Source: Lentibacillus jeotgali
GTDB taxonomy: Bacteria; Bacillota; Bacilli; Bacillales; Amphibacillaceae
Assembly (NCBI RefSeq): GCF_000224785.1
Contig: NZ_AGAV01000006.1
Location: forward strand, 20,354-84,353
Direction: 5' to 3'
Length of the DNA: 64,000 nucleotides
Part shown: positions 18,458-27,228 of the stretch, in pieces
Position numbering within the stretch: position 1 is the first letter of the stretch
Layout of the letters: each line of letters opens with the position of its first letter
Translations under genes and position numbers: made by a program
The notes under the pieces: model-generated
What the model was told of the DNA's origin: nothing
Seen by the model: the letters and a program-made list of their open reading frames with translations, nothing else
Databases searched by the model: none

Positions 18458-18862
18458 TTGGACAAATTAATTGAGGATGTTCGTAACAGTTTTGAATCAA
18501 GTCCATTTTTTTCACATGTCGGTTTTGAAATCATTGAGTTCGAGGAAGGTAATGTTATCCTGAAGCTTCCAATTAGAAAACAGTTATTAAACGCCAATGA
18601 TTCCTTGCATGGTGGGGTTCATGCAACTATGTTGGATCTTGTCTTGGGAATGGCCATCCGGTCCATGACCAGGACAAGGTGTACGACTATTAGCCTGAAC
18701 ATTAATTATCTCAATCCCTCTACAGAAGGTGAAATAATATATGCAACAGGAAACATCCTGAAACAAGGATATCGTATGGTAGTAGCAGAGGGGGAAATCA
18801 AGGATGAGAATGACAACATTCTGGCTAAAGGAATGGGCAATTATAAATTGATCAGAGATTAA
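18458..18862 (+). CDS. PaaI-type hotdog thioesterase
   Basis: About 134 residues with the PaaI/4HBT-2 hotdog fold: LNANDSLHGGVHATMLDLVLG holds the HGG turn and the Asp of the active site. Such enzymes hydrolyse stalled acyl-CoA thioesters and free CoA. The start is taken as TTG 18458, nine bases after AGGAAGGTG; GTG 18446 would lie inside the ribosome site but cannot be excluded. Third gene behind ETF, probably the same transcript. Confidence 0.85.
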   Translation: MDKLIEDVRNSFESSPFFSHVGFEIIEFEEGNVILKLPIRKQLLNANDSLHGGVHATMLDLVLGMAIRSMTRTRCTTISLNINYLNPSTEGEIIYATGNILKQGYRMVVAEGEIKDENDNILAKGMGNYKLIRD

Positions 18863-18926
18863 ATAAAGGTAAGAGTAACGTTTTTGCTGAACCCCTCATT
18901 TTTGATTAAAAAATCTAAAAATTATA

Positions 18927-18954
18927 TTGCAATTTAAATAGGATCTGGTATAAT
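18927..18954 (+). promoter_or_regulatory. sigma-A promoter for the ligase at 19045
   Basis: TTGCAA at 18927-18932, a 16-base spacer, then TATAAT at 18949-18954 with an extended TG two bases before it. Transcription would begin near 18961, just before the operator-like palindrome at 18975. Confidence 0.7.
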
Positions 18955-18974
18955 AAACACTAAATATTCCGAAA

Positions 18975-18992
18975 ATACTAAATGGTTAATAT
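18975..18992. promoter_or_regulatory. operator-like site (TetR candidate), first copy
   Basis: ATACTAAATGGTTAATAT matches the perfect palindrome at 20643 in 15 of 18 positions and lies about 14 bases downstream of the predicted transcription start, a classical repressor position. The TetR regulator at 25914 is the obvious candidate. Confidence 0.55.
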
Positions 18993-19044
18993 GTATCTGT
19001 GAGTTGTGAACTGTGAATGATAAATGCAAAGGAAGGGATTGTTA

Positions 19045-20625
19045 GTGAAAAAACCATGGCTAAAACATGTCGTCGGTGGAACCCCTCATGAAATTGAGAT
19101 CCCTGAAGTCTCTTTGACCCACATATTTGAGAACTCTGTTCAAAAATTTGCTGAACACAATGCCATTACCTTCAATGGAGATACATACACTTACAAGCAA
19201 CTTGAACAACTGATCAGGAATGTCGCAGGGTCTCTGAGAAATTTGGGAATTAATAAAGGAGATAGAGTGGCACTGATGCTGCCAAATTGCCCGCAGTATC
19301 CAATCAGCTATTATGCAACCCTGATGTGCGGGGCTGTAGTGGTACAGGTAAACCCGATGTATAAGTCATCTGAACTGCTACATGTTTTGAATGATTCGGA
19401 GGCCAGAGTGCTGATTGCATTGGATAAACTGCTACCAGTTGTTGAAGAGGTGATTAATGCCACAGAAGTAGAAGTCACTTTACCAGTTTCATTTGAAAAC
19501 GATTGCAAATTCAATGAATACATGAAAAATCAAAAATACAAAGTGCCGGAGGTTTCCATTGAGCCCAAAAAAGATGTAGCGATTCTGCAGTATACGGGCG
19601 GTACAACCGGCCGTTCAAAAGGGGCCATGCTGACCCACTACAATTTAGTGGCGAATACGCTTCAAAGTTATGCAACATCCAAGGTTCGAACCCGCATCGG
19701 AGAAGAAAGGTTCTTGACTATTTCTCCTTTGTTTCATGTATACGGGATGACTAGTTGTATGAATCTGTGCTTTTATACCGGAGGTAATCTGATTCTGGTT
19801 CCAAAATTTGACGTTGAGCAGACAGTGGAAGTCATCGAAAAAACCAAACCGACCATCTTTCCAGGTGTGCCGACCATGTTTATTGCTTTATTGAGTTATT
19901 ACAAAGAGAAGAATTTTGACTTAACAAGTCTTAGGACATGTACCAGTGGATCTGCTCCGCTGCCAGTTGAGGTACTTAATAATTTCAATGAAACGAGCGG
20001 TACTAGTGTAGCAGAAGGGTTCGGCCTGTCCGAAGCTTCACCGGTTACCCACCGGAATCCGATTAGTGGCTTGCAGAAGCCCGGCAGTATTGGGATTCCT
20101 ATCCCCAATACGGAAGCAAAAATTGTAGATTCCGTTACCGGGGTAGAAGAGCTGGAGATCGAAGAAGTCGGAGAGTTGGTGGTCAGGGGACCACAGATTA
20201 TGAAAGGCTACTGGAACATGCCGGAGGAAACTACAAACGTTCTTAGGGATGGGTGGCTGTTTACCGGTGACTTGGCAAAAATGGATGCCGACGGATTTTT
20301 CTATATTGTTGGCCGGAAAAAGGAAATGATCATCGCCAGCGGCTACAATGTCTACCCGGTTGAAGTGGAAGATGTCATTTATACCTATCCAAATGTACTG
20401 GAGGCTGCGGTAATTGGCGTACCTGATAAGTATAGAGGAGAGACAATCAAAGCGGTGGTTGTTCCAAAAGAGGGAGAAAATCTAGACGGGGAGGAGCTAA
20501 TCACCTACTGCCGGGAGAGACTGGCGGCCTATAAAGCGCCACAGTCTGTGGAGGTTGTTAGTGAGCTGCCAAAGACAACTGTAGGGAAGATATTAAAAAG
20601 ATCGTTGATTGAAACATATTCCTAG
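19045..20625 (+). CDS. acyl-CoA ligase (AMP-forming)
   Basis: 526 residues from GTG 19045, seven bases after GGAAGGG; an upstream ATG at 19024 would swallow the ribosome site. ANL signatures: YTGGTTGRSKGAMLTH, EGFGLSEASPVTHRNP, YIVGRKKEMIIASGYNVYP and the catalytic Lys in TTVGKILKRSL. Activates a carboxylic acid, presumably medium to long chain. Highly similar in layout to the ligase at 13256, including YHV-MTS-MNL near the substrate pocket, so the two are paralogues that may have parted in substrate or regulation. Confidence 0.92.
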   Translation: MKKPWLKHVVGGTPHEIEIPEVSLTHIFENSVQKFAEHNAITFNGDTYTYKQLEQLIRNVAGSLRNLGINKGDRVALMLPNCPQYPISYYATLMCGAVVVQVNPMYKSSELLHVLNDSEARVLIALDKLLPVVEEVINATEVEVTLPVSFENDCKFNEYMKNQKYKVPEVSIEPKKDVAILQYTGGTTGRSKGAMLTHYNLVANTLQSYATSKVRTRIGEERFLTISPLFHVYGMTSCMNLCFYTGGNLILVPKFDVEQTVEVIEKTKPTIFPGVPTMFIALLSYYKEKNFDLTSLRTCTSGSAPLPVEVLNNFNETSGTSVAEGFGLSEASPVTHRNPISGLQKPGSIGIPIPNTEAKIVDSVTGVEELEIEEVGELVVRGPQIMKGYWNMPEETTNVLRDGWLFTGDLAKMDADGFFYIVGRKKEMIIASGYNVYPVEVEDVIYTYPNVLEAAVIGVPDKYRGETIKAVVVPKEGENLDGEELITYCRERLAAYKAPQSVEVVSELPKTTVGKILKRSLIETYS

Positions 20626-20642
20626 TAAACCACACATATTAA

Positions 20643-20660
20643 ATACTAACTAGTTAGTAT
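20643..20660. promoter_or_regulatory. perfect 18-bp palindrome, TetR operator candidate
   Basis: ATACTAACTAGTTAGTAT is fully self-complementary and lies 34 bases before the ACAD start at 20694. Its half-sites recur before the ligase at 19045. This form is typical of TetR/FadR operators in acyl-CoA catabolic regulons. Confidence 0.68.
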
Positions 20661-20693
20661 AACGCTTGTTATATATAAATGGAGGTAAACAAC

Positions 20694-21869
20694 ATGCATT
20701 TAAGACTGACAGATGAACAGAAAATGGTCCAGGAAACCATCCGTAAATTTGTGGAGAATGAACTAATACCTTTGGAGAATGAAGTATTAAGAAATGAGAG
20801 AGAAGGCAAGCCGAGTCTGTCCGCTGCAAAGCAAGAGGAGCTTCAGCGGAAAGCAAAAGAATCCGGGTTCTGGGGAATTAATACACCGAGCGAGTATGGT
20901 GGAGCTGATCTTGGACAGATGATGCAGGCCATCGTTTCCATGGAGGTTGCTAAAACGTTCGTTCCTTTTACGTTTGGGGGTTCTGCGGATAATATTCTTT
21001 ACTACGGCAATGAAAGACAAAAGGAAGAATATCTGATTCCAACCATTAACGGGGAAAAGAAGTCCTGCTTTGCCATGACAGAGCCGGATGCTGGCTCCGA
21101 TACGAGAAATATTAAAACTACTGCAGTAAAGGACGGAAATGAATGGGTGATTAACGGGGAAAAAACATTTATTACCGGTGGAAACGAGGCGAATTTCGTG
21201 ATGGTTATTGCCATCACCGACAAGGAAAGGCATCAGCAAACTGGAAGAGAAGGTGTGACTTGCTTCATTGTTGACCGCGACATGGGGTGGAGGTCTGAGT
21301 ACATCGATACCATGGGAGAATGGGGACCGGCAGCACTTGTATTTGACAATGTGAGAGTACCGGAAGAAAACATTCTTGGAGAACTGCATGGCGGATACAA
21401 CCTTGGTCTGGAATGGATAGGTTTTGCCAGATGGATTGTAGGAGCACGTGCAGTTGGTGCTGCCGAGCGACTATTGCAGATGGCAATCGACTATTCCAAG
21501 GAACGAAAAACATTCGGTCGACCGATCGGTGACAGACAAGCAATCCAGTGGCAAATAGCGGATTCAGCAGTTGAGATAGAGGCAGCAAAATGGATGGTGC
21601 TTAATGCGGCATTCACCCTTGATCAGGGAGAAGATAATCGGCACCTTGCATCTATGGCCAAGTTATATGGATCTAATATGGGTAACAGGGTGGTTGACCG
21701 TGTTATGCAGATTCATGGTGGTATGGGTTACACAAGAGAGCTTCCGATTGAACGTTGGTACCGTGAAGCAAGATTATGGAGAATCTATGACGGAACGGAC
21801 GAAATTCAACGCATGATTATTGCGCGGAACCTGTTAAAAGGTAATGTAAAAGTAGGGCAATTTATCTAA
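20694..21869 (+). CDS. acyl-CoA dehydrogenase
   Basis: 391 residues. The ATG at 20694 is preferred because GGAGGT lies seven bases before it; a start at 20679 would read through the ribosome site. ACAD segments: AMTEPDAGSDTRN, GEKTFITGG, FGRPIGDRQAIQW and IHGGMGYTRELPIERWYREA. At the usual catalytic position it reads RIYDGTDEIQR, with Asp where short-chain enzymes carry Glu, so the base may sit elsewhere, as in some other ACAD clades. It heads the ACAD-FabG-MaoC-MaoC gene string. Confidence 0.92.
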   Translation: MHLRLTDEQKMVQETIRKFVENELIPLENEVLRNEREGKPSLSAAKQEELQRKAKESGFWGINTPSEYGGADLGQMMQAIVSMEVAKTFVPFTFGGSADNILYYGNERQKEEYLIPTINGEKKSCFAMTEPDAGSDTRNIKTTAVKDGNEWVINGEKTFITGGNEANFVMVIAITDKERHQQTGREGVTCFIVDRDMGWRSEYIDTMGEWGPAALVFDNVRVPEENILGELHGGYNLGLEWIGFARWIVGARAVGAAERLLQMAIDYSKERKTFGRPIGDRQAIQWQIADSAVEIEAAKWMVLNAAFTLDQGEDNRHLASMAKLYGSNMGNRVVDRVMQIHGGMGYTRELPIERWYREARLWRIYDGTDEIQRMIIARNLLKGNVKVGQFI

Positions 21870-21896
21870 TATTTATATTTTTTAGGAGGTATAAAC

Positions 21897-22661
21897 ATGG
21901 CTCAAAGGTTCGAAGGAAGAGTAGTACTGGTAACAGGCGGGAGCCGAGGTATTGGAAAAGGGATTGCACAGAAGTTCGCCGAAGAAGGGGCGAAGATTGC
22001 CATTCTTGATATTAACGAAGAAGCACTGGCAAAAGCCGAAAAAGATTTTAAGGAGCAAGGATATACCGCACTTACGCAAAAAGCAAGTGTTGTAGAAGCA
22101 GATGAAGTGGAAGCAGCTGTTGGGGAAGTAGTGAATACCTTCGGGAAACTTGATATCCTTGTCAATAATGCAGGAATCATCCGCGATAATATGTTGTTCA
22201 AGATGACTGATAGCGATTGGCAGCAAGTAATGGATGTTCATCTGAAAGGTTCATTCAACGCATCAAGGGCTTCCCAGAAATACATGGTGGAACAGAAGTA
22301 TGGAAGAATTATTAATATTTCTTCTACCTCCGCACTTGGAAACCGTGGTCAGGCCAATTACTCTACTGCAAAAGCAGGTTTGCAAGGATTTACCAAAACA
22401 CTGGCCATAGAGCTTGGAAAATTTGGCGTTACGGCAAATTCTATAGCACCGGGTTTCATTGAGACTGATATGACCAAAGCAACAGCTGAGCGTGTTGGAG
22501 TTTCATATGAGGACTTTGTAAAAGGTGCTGTTAGCAAGATACCAGCCGCTAGGAGTGGGAAACCGGAGGATATTGCCAATGCGGTTGCCTTCTTTGCAGA
22601 TGAAAGGTCATCCTTCGTCAACGGACAGGTTATTTACGTTGCAGGCGGCCCGAAAGATTAG
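21897..22661 (+). CDS. FabG-like 3-oxoacyl reductase / 3-hydroxyacyl-CoA dehydrogenase (SDR)
   Basis: 254 residues with TGGSRGIG (cofactor), NNAGIIRDNML, catalytic Ser in NISSTS and YSTAK. The C-terminus FVNGQVIYVAGGPKD is typical of FabG-type SDRs. Next to MaoC-type hydratases, it would oxidise the (R)-3-hydroxyacyl-CoA they produce, giving this block an (R)-specific beta-oxidation route distinct from the (S)-route of block A. AGGAGG lies before the ATG. Confidence 0.91.
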   Translation: MAQRFEGRVVLVTGGSRGIGKGIAQKFAEEGAKIAILDINEEALAKAEKDFKEQGYTALTQKASVVEADEVEAAVGEVVNTFGKLDILVNNAGIIRDNMLFKMTDSDWQQVMDVHLKGSFNASRASQKYMVEQKYGRIINISSTSALGNRGQANYSTAKAGLQGFTKTLAIELGKFGVTANSIAPGFIETDMTKATAERVGVSYEDFVKGAVSKIPAARSGKPEDIANAVAFFADERSSFVNGQVIYVAGGPKD

Positions 22662-22675
22662 AAAGGAGCCCTATT

Positions 22676-23125
22676 ATGTATAAAAATATGATCGGTAGAA
22701 AATCCGAAAAAGTGAAAAATATGGTAGAGCGTGGACATGTCCGGCGTTTTGTCGAGTCCATTGGAGACCCTAATCCAATTTATGTGGATGAGCAGACCGG
22801 TGAAAAATCGAGGTACGGCGGGAATATTGCACCTCCGACATTTCCCAGGGTTTTTGATTATGGTAGAGTTGAAGGCCTTAACCTTCCAAAAAAGGGTCTG
22901 ATCCACGGTGAACAAAGCTATCATTATGAGAGGCCTCTTTTGGTCGGAGAGGAAATCTACTGCTATACCGAAGTGGAAGATTACTATGAAAAATCAGGCA
23001 GCAATGGACGTATGGGTTTTCTTGCCGTAAAGAGGTATGGAGAGGATACTGACGGAAACGTCATTTTCACGGAAAAAATGACTACCATTATTACAGAAAC
23101 GGTAAGAAGGGCGATGAATGTATGA
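22676..23125 (+). CDS. MaoC-like dehydratase, FAS1-type N-terminal domain subunit
   Basis: 149-residue hotdog protein of the MaoC_dehydrat_N type: FVESIGDPNPIYVDEQTG and the central GNIAPPTFPRVF segment are typical. It overlaps the next MaoC gene by four bases (ATGA). Such short pairs form heterodimeric (R)-specific enoyl-CoA hydratases, one subunit giving structure and acyl binding and the other the catalytic Asp-His. This one is probably the structural partner. Confidence 0.85.
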   Translation: MYKNMIGRKSEKVKNMVERGHVRRFVESIGDPNPIYVDEQTGEKSRYGGNIAPPTFPRVFDYGRVEGLNLPKKGLIHGEQSYHYERPLLVGEEIYCYTEVEDYYEKSGSNGRMGFLAVKRYGEDTDGNVIFTEKMTTIITETVRRAMNV

Positions 23126-23526
23126 AGAACATAACAAGATTAACTACAGGTGAAGCATTGGACGATATAACACTTCCCCCTGTAAGCAGGATGGATTTAA
23201 TTAAGTACTCAGGGTCTTCCGGCGATTTCAACCCAATCCACACCATTGATGAGGAAGCTGAAAAAGCCGGATTGCCAGGTATCATAGCCCATGGGATGTG
23301 GACAATGGGCAATTTAGCGAAGCTTTTCACACCTTATTATGAAGAGGGGTTTATCCAAGACTATCAAATCAGGTTTTCCGGAATGGTTTTCCTTGATGAT
23401 GTCCTAACATTAAAAGCTGAGGTAGAGGAACATACGGATGCGTACCTGTATTTTCGTGTAAGAACTGTGAATCAGAAAGGAAAAGACGTGATCAAGGGGA
23501 AGGTGGTTTTTTCCAAGTATGAATGA
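23122..23526 (+). CDS. MaoC-like (R)-specific enoyl-CoA hydratase, catalytic subunit
   Basis: 134 residues with the hydratase-2 motif SGDFNPIHTIDEEAEKAG followed by GIIAHGMWTMG, holding the catalytic Asp and His. Hydrates trans-2-enoyl-CoA to (R)-3-hydroxyacyl-CoA, which the FabG-like SDR upstream could oxidise. Translationally coupled to the partner gene by ATGA. Followed by a decayed ACAD remnant rather than an intact gene. Confidence 0.89.
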   Translation: MKNITRLTTGEALDDITLPPVSRMDLIKYSGSSGDFNPIHTIDEEAEKAGLPGIIAHGMWTMGNLAKLFTPYYEEGFIQDYQIRFSGMVFLDDVLTLKAEVEEHTDAYLYFRVRTVNQKGKDVIKGKVVFSKYE

Positions 23527-23587
23527 TGGATAAATCGAAGAGGGTTCCTTTGACTGGGAGAGAAATATAAAACACGGAGTGCTAGCC

Positions 23588-23842
23588 ATGGAGTTTAAAT
23601 ATTCCGATAGAATAAAGGTTGAAATAAGGAAACAAAGCTGGAACTTTCTATGATAAAGATGACTGCCATGACATGGCGGTGGAAATTATCGATCGTGCTA
23701 ATTAGGCGTTTGGTGCAGTGGGTTGAGGAATAATTATTCACTTGCTTTCAGCTGGGCGGGCATACATACTTTTAGAGTGACAGATGGACCGGATGAAGTC
23801 CACCGCCGGATGATTGCCAAACAAAAATTGAAAAAGTATTAA
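23588..23842 (+). pseudogene. remnant of an ACAD11-like acyl-CoA dehydrogenase
   Basis: Three pieces align with the intact ACAD at 27229. The N-terminus MEFKYSDRIKVEIRK at 23588 matches [26 protein letters not shown]-stop-AFGAVG near 23670 matches [18 protein letters not shown]. The end [20 protein letters not shown], stopping at 23842, matches [20 protein letters not shown]. About 950 bases of the middle are gone, and in-frame stops and a shift are present. The SDR at 23865 follows 23 bases later, which was the original ACAD-SDR order. Confidence 0.85.
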
Positions 23843-23864
23843 TCAAATATTGGAGGTCTTGTGA

Positions 23865-24638
23865 ATGCATGTGAAGGATTTATTTGATTTGACCGGTAAG
23901 ACGGCAATTGTTACTGGTGGCGGCCGCGGTCTCGGTCAGCAGATTGCGGAGGGGTTGGCAGAAGCAGGAGCGAATTTGGTTGTCTGTTCCAGAAAAACAG
24001 AGAACTGCAAGGAAGTTAGTGAAGAACTGAAAAAAAGGGGGGCAGCCTCCCTTGCACTTGCCTGTAATGTAACTAATCCGAATGATGTAAAAAGTGTAGT
24101 CAATAAAACAATGGAGAAATTCGGGACGGTTGATATTCTTGTCAATAACAGCGGAACTTCCTGGGGGGCACCGGTAGATGAGATGCCACTTGAGTCGTTT
24201 CAAAAGGTGCTAAATGTCAATGTCACAGGTACATTCCTCATGTCGCAGGAGGTCGGCAAGGTGATGACCGAACAGAAATCTGGAAAAATTATTAACATTG
24301 CTTCCACAGCTGGATTGAAAGGATCCGATCCAAGATTTATGGATGCTATCGGATATAACTCCAGTAAAGGAGCAGTCATAACATTCACCAAGGACTTGGC
24401 AGCCAAATGGGGGCCGCGTGGAATAAACGTGAATGCTATAGCACCGGGTTTCTTCCCGACAAAAATGTCAAAAGTACTCCTAGAGAAAGGCGGGGATAAA
24501 ATTTTGGAAGGTACTCCGCTTCGAAAATTCGGTGGGGAGGACGATTTGAAAGGGGTTGCCTTGTTTTTGGCTGCCGCTGCATCAAATCATATAACCGGAG
24601 AGACAATTGTTGTAGATGGTGGATCGAATGCTATGTAA
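23865..24638 (+). CDS. short-chain dehydrogenase/reductase
   Basis: 257 residues: TGGGRGLG, NNSGTSWG, IASTAG and YNSSK. Strong paralogue of the SDR at 9454, sharing VNVTGTFLMSQ and NAIAPGFFPTKMSK. An SDR fragment of the same type survives behind the ACAD at 27229. These ACAD-linked SDRs may be 3-hydroxyacyl-CoA dehydrogenases; the specific substrate is unknown. Ribosome site TGGAGGTC. Confidence 0.9.
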   Translation: MHVKDLFDLTGKTAIVTGGGRGLGQQIAEGLAEAGANLVVCSRKTENCKEVSEELKKRGAASLALACNVTNPNDVKSVVNKTMEKFGTVDILVNNSGTSWGAPVDEMPLESFQKVLNVNVTGTFLMSQEVGKVMTEQKSGKIINIASTAGLKGSDPRFMDAIGYNSSKGAVITFTKDLAAKWGPRGINVNAIAPGFFPTKMSKVLLEKGGDKILEGTPLRKFGGEDDLKGVALFLAAAASNHITGETIVVDGGSNAM

Positions 24639-24674
24639 ACGTGGTAATCAAATACAGAGGGAGTGGAAAAATAG

Positions 24675-25844
24675 ATGAATAGAGAACCTGTTATCGTATC
24701 GGCGGTTCGAACACCTATTGCCAAGCAGGGTAGTGCATTGGCATCAGTACCTGCCCACGTGTTCGGGGCGGAAGTCATAAAGGAAGCAGTGAAACGTGCA
24801 AAGATCACACCTGAATCCATAGATGATGTAATTTTCGGTAATGTCTTAAGCGGCGGAGGGAATATTGCCCGTCTTACTGCACTCCAATCGGGATTATCGA
24901 CAAACTTGTCGGGGCTAACCGTTGATAGACAGTGTGGTTCAGGAATCAACGCAGTGGCACTTGCTGCTCAGGCTATACGGACAGGTGAAGGGGAGGTGTT
25001 CATTGCTGGCGGAACGGAAAGTATGTCACGAGCTCCATATCTGATGGATCGACCTTCCAAGGCGTACAGCCCGGTCTTGCCAAAGTTTAGAAAATCCCAG
25101 CTTTCCCCGAATGAAATAGGAGATCCACCGATGGGGATAACTGCGGAAAATTTGGCGGACCAGTATAATGTTTCCAGAGAGGAACAGGATGAATTTGCAC
25201 TAAGGAGCCAGAAGCGGATGGCAAATGCAATGGAAGAAGGACGGTTTGATGAACAAATTGTTCCAATCACGGTTCCAGTTCGGAAAGGAGATCCCGTTGT
25301 CTTTGAGAAAGATGAACATCCACGACCGGATACGACAATGGAAAAACTGCAAAAACTGCCACCTGCCTTCCGTAAAGAAGGAAGTGTATCTGCGGGAAAC
25401 AGTTCCGGGCTCAATGACGCAGCTTCTGCCCTTGTGATCATGTCCAGAGAGAAAGCAAACCAGTTAGGGCTTAAACCTCTCGCAAAAGTAAAGGCTTCCG
25501 CTGTAGCTGGTGTGGATCCGAACATTATGGGGATCGGACCTGTGCCTGCAACAAGAAAAGTAATGGAGAGATCCGGAATGAAGCTAGAGGAAATGGATCT
25601 CATTGAGATCAATGAAGCATTTGCTGCACAAGTGATTGCGTGCGATAGAGAGATGCAGATGGATCCTGAAAAGGTTAATGTTAATGGCGGCGCCATTGCT
25701 CATGGTCATCCATTAGGTGCTACTGGAGGGATTCTGGTCACCAAGGCAGTTCATGAACTACAAAGATCTGGGGAAAAATACGGGTTGATTACCGCTTGCA
25801 TTGGCGGCGGTCAGGGAATTGCTGCCATTATTGAAAAAGATTGA
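24675..25844 (+). CDS. acetyl-CoA C-acyltransferase (thiolase)
   Basis: 389 residues with nucleophilic Cys87 (DRQCGSG), His345 (AHGHPLGATG) and Cys375 (ACIGGGQG). Completes the second beta-oxidation set after ACAD, MaoC pair and SDRs. Compared with the thiolase at 3241, the catalytic motifs are the same but the substrate loop differs (MDRPSKAYSPVLPKFRKSQ in place of the LRNARYGYNAGNGALVDPNT region), so chain length or branching preference probably differs. Confidence 0.94.
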   Translation: MNREPVIVSAVRTPIAKQGSALASVPAHVFGAEVIKEAVKRAKITPESIDDVIFGNVLSGGGNIARLTALQSGLSTNLSGLTVDRQCGSGINAVALAAQAIRTGEGEVFIAGGTESMSRAPYLMDRPSKAYSPVLPKFRKSQLSPNEIGDPPMGITAENLADQYNVSREEQDEFALRSQKRMANAMEEGRFDEQIVPITVPVRKGDPVVFEKDEHPRPDTTMEKLQKLPPAFRKEGSVSAGNSSGLNDAASALVIMSREKANQLGLKPLAKVKASAVAGVDPNIMGIGPVPATRKVMERSGMKLEEMDLIEINEAFAAQVIACDREMQMDPEKVNVNGGAIAHGHPLGATGGILVTKAVHELQRSGEKYGLITACIGGGQGIAAIIEKD

Positions 25845-25913
25845 TGAAGCTGTAGTCGGCAAAATCTATATACTAAGAGATAGGCTAATATTTTGTAGAA
25901 AGGAAAATGGCAA

Positions 25914-26483
25914 ATGAAGAATAAAATCAAGAACGCTAGCATCCAACAGTTCGATGAAAAAGGGTACAGCGAAACATCCATTCAGGAGATTGTCGACTAT
26001 ATCGGTGTTACAAAGGGGAGCTTTTATTACTATTACAAAAGTAAACAGGAACTCCTGAAGGATATTCATATCAATTATATAGAGGGTCTGCTTAAAGAAC
26101 AGGATCAAATCCTCCAGAATCCGGATAAAAATAGCAAGGATAAATTATACAGCATTATTTCTATGATCGTTAACAGTATTAGAACACAGAGGCAGAGTGC
26201 CAGGATTTTCAATCGGGAAGGAAGAAACCTTGACAAACTGCATTTTGAAGAAATTCGCCACAAACGGAGAAAATTCCGTTTGGCATTTCAACAAGTGATT
26301 GAGGAAGGAATTAAAACTGGTGAATTTAAAAAGGGTCTGCATGCAGATATTCTCACCTTTGGGATGCTGGGTATGACGAATTGGAGCTTCAATTGGTTCA
26401 ACCCGGAGGGGAAATTGTCAGAAGAGGAAATCATCAACACCTATATTGACATTCTGTTTAATGGGATAATCAATGAACGATAA
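25914..26483 (+). CDS. TetR/AcrR-family regulator
   Basis: 189 residues. The N-terminal helix-turn-helix reads EKGYSETSIQEIVDYIGVTK followed by GSFYYYYKSK, a textbook TetR recognition region; the C-terminal ligand domain has the form seen in acyl-CoA-responsive FadR/YsiA-like regulators. It closes the gene string starting at 19045, and two related palindromes at 18975 and 20643 lie at the promoters of that string. Likely a repressor released by an acyl-CoA intermediate; this is inferred from position and site symmetry. Confidence 0.88.
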   Translation: MKNKIKNASIQQFDEKGYSETSIQEIVDYIGVTKGSFYYYYKSKQELLKDIHINYIEGLLKEQDQILQNPDKNSKDKLYSIISMIVNSIRTQRQSARIFNREGRNLDKLHFEEIRHKRRKFRLAFQQVIEEGIKTGEFKKGLHADILTFGMLGMTNWSFNWFNPEGKLSEEEIINTYIDILFNGIINER

Positions 26484-26521
26484 GCCAGAGTAACTATCGA
26501 CAGATGGGAAGGAGGGAATAG

Positions 26522-26950
26522 ATGGCTTCCTATGAAATAGAAATTTACGTCCGGTTTTCAGAGACAGATGCAGCCGGTCATGTGAATAATGTTAGTTACT
26601 TCCTGTATTTTGAAGAGGCCCGGACCAAGTTCTTTCAAGAAATATGTCCGAAACGTAATAATTCAATTAATTTCATTCTTGCTTCAATCTCCTGTGATTA
26701 CATCACTCAGGCATATGCTGGACAGAAGCTGAAGCTGTTGACGGACGTGGAAAAAATAGGCAGGAAAAGTTTTACCGTCAAACATACTCTTGTCAATCCG
26801 AAAACGTTCAAGATTGTTGCAAAATCACATGCCGTTACAGTCTGCTTCAATTATGAAGAACAAAAGACGATCAAGGTTCCGGATGAAATACGGAGTAGGA
26901 TGGAGAAATACCTGGTGGTGACCAATAAAGAGTCGGAATTTTCGCAGTAG
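26522..26950 (+). CDS. 4HBT-type acyl-CoA thioesterase
   Basis: 142-residue hotdog thioesterase with RFSETDAAGHVNNVSYFLYF, the YbgC/4-hydroxybenzoyl-CoA thioesterase active-site segment with catalytic Asp. Hydrolyses acyl-CoA to acid and CoA, perhaps as a relief valve. It lies 38 bases after the TetR gene with AAGGAGGG as ribosome site, so co-transcription is likely. Confidence 0.87.
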   Translation: MASYEIEIYVRFSETDAAGHVNNVSYFLYFEEARTKFFQEICPKRNNSINFILASISCDYITQAYAGQKLKLLTDVEKIGRKSFTVKHTLVNPKTFKIVAKSHAVTVCFNYEEQKTIKVPDEIRSRMEKYLVVTNKESEFSQ

Positions 26951-27228
26951 TAGGATTGCGAAATGATAGCGGAAACAGTACCTATCCGCAAGTGAGGACT
27001 AGTTTGATTTGAAAAAATGGAGGATTAAGATCTTAAAAAGTTAATCCGCGATAACCTTCCCTTCGCTATGTAATGGAGAATAAACATGGCCGGGTTTGTC
27101 AATACTTCTCTTCCTCAGAATGAACAGGTCACGGAAACTTAATAGAACCATACCGGAAAATACGTTGAATGTATATTATAAAAGTAATTAAATGGATTCT
27201 ATATTAATAATAGGAAGAAGGGGATAAT
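26951..27228. other. gap between blocks C and D
   Basis: 278 bases with no gene that I can support. A ribosome site GAAGAAGGGG precedes the ACAD at 27229. No convincing promoter boxes, dyad or sigma-54 element were seen, although base composition becomes more AT-rich from here on. Confidence 0.4.

Noticed and set aside
25869..25900. TetR operator in front of the TetR gene itself
   Set aside because: Only one half-site (ATACTAA) matches; the second half is absent.
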